In this document: positions 5,194 to 6,432 of the stretch, in pieces | Position numbering within the stretch: position 1 is the first letter of the stretch | Layout of the letters: each line of letters starts with the position of its first letter | Assembly: GCA_023266165.1 (NCBI GenBank) | Contig: JAHFRR010000080.1 | Coordinates: forward strand, 1 to 6,432 | DNA: 6,432 nucleotides | Origin: Thiotrichales bacterium | GTDB taxonomy: Bacteria; Pseudomonadota; Gammaproteobacteria; Francisellales; CACEW01 | Direction of reading: 5' to 3' | Program-made: the position numbers and the translations under genes | The notes under the pieces: model-generated | The model's database searches: none | Seen by the model: only the letters and a program-made list of their open reading frames with translations | What the model was told of the DNA's origin: nothing

Positions 5194-6432
5194 ATGCAGT
5201 CTGCCTATGCAGAGCCGCTTAAGACATCCATAATACCTGTGGATGTATGCAGCCTTCGGTTGTCGAACGTCGTGCCACTGGATTCCGTGCTAACTATGTC
5301 CTCCATTGGGCAGGGTTTAGAGTTTACGCCGGGAACTGCGGAGGAGTCACCGAGAGCCTTGGCAACAAATTCTTTGCCAACTACGCCCTTGATGTCCTTG
5401 ATAAAACAAGGCGTAGAGGCTACAGCGAAAAGTACTGAAACTGGCTCAGAGCGTTTTCTCAAAAAAGTTAAAGAATCGAGGATTAGCAAGGATCTTCGCA
5501 GTCCCTTATCAAGAAGGGTTCAAGTTGTAGATCCTTCAAATATCAGCACCTCGCTGGTCATTGGCCCGGATACACCCATTAAAAGCTACGCAGGTCGTAT
5601 GGATATCAGGGAAGTGACAGTGCTTCCGGGTGCAACTATCAGTGCAGAGATGTTCCAGGAATGCGCTAACCTTGCCAAGGTTACCCTCTCAGAGGGTGTG
5701 ACTGTTGGAGAATATGCGTTTGCTCGTTGCTTCGGTCTCAAGTCACTGATCATCCCAAAAAAGGTGACGCTTCAATCAGGCGCATTTGAGAGCTGTACTG
5801 GCCTCAGAGCGCTTACGATTTCAGAAGGCGTGATTGTTGGGGAATGTGCATTTGATGACTGCACTTGGCTTCTTTCACTGACAATCGAAAAAAATGTTAC
5901 TGTGGGATGTTATGCATTTCAGCGCTGCTTTGCCATCTCTACCCCATTAATAATCCCGGAGGGTGTGACTATTGGAGCATATGCGTTTATAACCTGCCGT
6001 AGCATGCCTGGGCTTATGCTCTCGGAAGGCACTAAGATTCCAAGCAAGGCGTTTTGGAATTGTACTGGTTTTACCGCGTTGACAATCCCCAAAAACGTCA
6101 CTATTGGGGAAGCAGCATTTTTTATGTGCACGAACCTCCTAGAGGTGACACTCTTGGAAGGCGTAACTGTTGAAGAGGATGCGTTTGACGGCTGTCAGAT
6201 CACCTCACTGAGGCTTGCAAAGGGGGTGACGTTTCGAAGAGGTGCGTTTCGGGGTTGTACTGACCTTATCTTGTCGGCAGTCGAACAGAACGTCACTATT
6301 GGACAAGCGGCGTTTAAGGGTTGCACGGGGCTCGAGTCACTGATCGTCCCAGAAGGCGTGGCTGCTTATGCACATGCCTTTGAGGGTTGTACAGGGCTCA
6401 CCTCGTTTATACTCTCAAGCGGCATGATTATT
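5194..6432 (+). CDS. BspA-type leucine-rich repeat (LRR_5) protein, N-terminal 413 residues; runs off the window
   Basis: Open from ATG 5194 to the end, following an in-frame stop at 5161-5163. Residues 1 to about 130 are Ser/Thr-rich and unrecognised, with no signal peptide, unlike many surface BspA proteins. From about 136 onward, twelve complete units of about 22 residues follow the pattern xxLTIPEGVTIGxxAFxxCTGL, and a thirteenth begins at the window edge. Examples are KSLIIPKKVTLQSGAFESC and TALTIPKNVTIGEAAFFMC. The AF pair is kept in nearly all units, MF replacing it in the first. A cysteine closes every complete unit, as in the LRR_5 (PF13306) consensus. Such solenoids bind proteins and are common in host-associated microbes and protists. 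No Shine-Dalgarno site is clear before 5194. GAGG at 5157-5160 would suit a rare ATT start at 5170, and GTG 5182 is also in frame. It is divergent from the 1079-residue gene. A role in host interaction is inference; the partner is unknown. Confidence 0.85.
   Translation, partial: MQSAYAEPLKTSIIPVDVCSLRLSNVVPLDSVLTMSSIGQGLEFTPGTAEESPRALATNSLPTTPLMSLIKQGVEATAKSTETGSERFLKKVKESRISKDLRSPLSRRVQVVDPSNISTSLVIGPDTPIKSYAGRMDIREVTVLPGATISAEMFQECANLAKVTLSEGVTVGEYAFARCFGLKSLIIPKKVTLQSGAFESCTGLRALTISEGVIVGECAFDDCTWLLSLTIEKNVTVGCYAFQRCFAISTPLIIPEGVTIGAYAFITCRSMPGLMLSEGTKIPSKAFWNCTGFTALTIPKNVTIGEAAFFMCTNLLEVTLLEGVTVEEDAFDGCQITSLRLAKGVTFRRGAFRGCTDLILSAVEQNVTIGQAAFKGCTGLESLIVPEGVAAYAHAFEGCTGLTSFILSSGMII

Noticed and set aside
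5205..5489. Minus-strand open frame of 94 codons opposite the start of the LRR gene
   Set aside because: It is antisense to the N-terminal part of the LRR frame, has no recognisable family and no ribosome site, and is best explained as a shadow.
5919..6131. Minus-strand open frame of 70 codons with an internal repeat look
   Set aside because: Its repetition simply mirrors the LRR units on the plus strand.
5773..6432. CRISPR-like periodic repeat
   Set aside because: The 66-bp period is coding, diverged and explained by 22-residue LRR units; there are no identical repeats with unique spacers.

Overview
The window looks like an accessory stretch of a bacterial chromosome. It comes most likely from a Gamma- or Betaproteobacterium or a relative with a host-associated (possibly intracellular) life. 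Three things point that way: a long-form PurL relative, an IS66-family transposase remnant of the type common in those groups, and a BspA-type leucine-rich-repeat protein. The organism cannot be named from the sequence alone. No RNA genes or CRISPR arrays are visible.

Layout. 1-896 (minus) is the first 298 codons of a PurL homologue (FGAM synthase). It keeps the family's order of blocks but lacks the catalytic and nucleotide-binding signatures expected in this part of the protein. It has its own sigma70-like promoter and Shine-Dalgarno site. 897-1028 is intergenic, with two short inverted repeats. 1029-4268 (minus) encodes a 1079-residue, apparently soluble, mostly helical protein that I do not recognise. 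It has a strong promoter with a perfect TTGACA box. 4372-5105 is a 734-bp element with matching ends and an IS66-type transposase that has lost its central and C-terminal catalytic parts. The remainder is one continuous reading frame. 5106-5193 is an AT-rich regulatory gap with two palindromes. 5194-6432 (plus, running off the window) encodes a BspA/LRR_5-type protein with twelve complete repeats of about 22 residues.

How the parts fit. The first two genes are co-directional but each has its own promoter. The LRR gene is divergent from the large orphan, with the IS remnant between them. A catalytically dead metabolic-enzyme paralogue, a giant helical orphan and a repeat protein used for protein binding, next to a decayed IS, resemble an island of host-interaction or effector genes. 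That joint role is inference. The most interesting item is the degenerate PurL paralogue, because inactive FGAM-synthase homologues are already known as host-manipulating factors in gammaherpesviruses.
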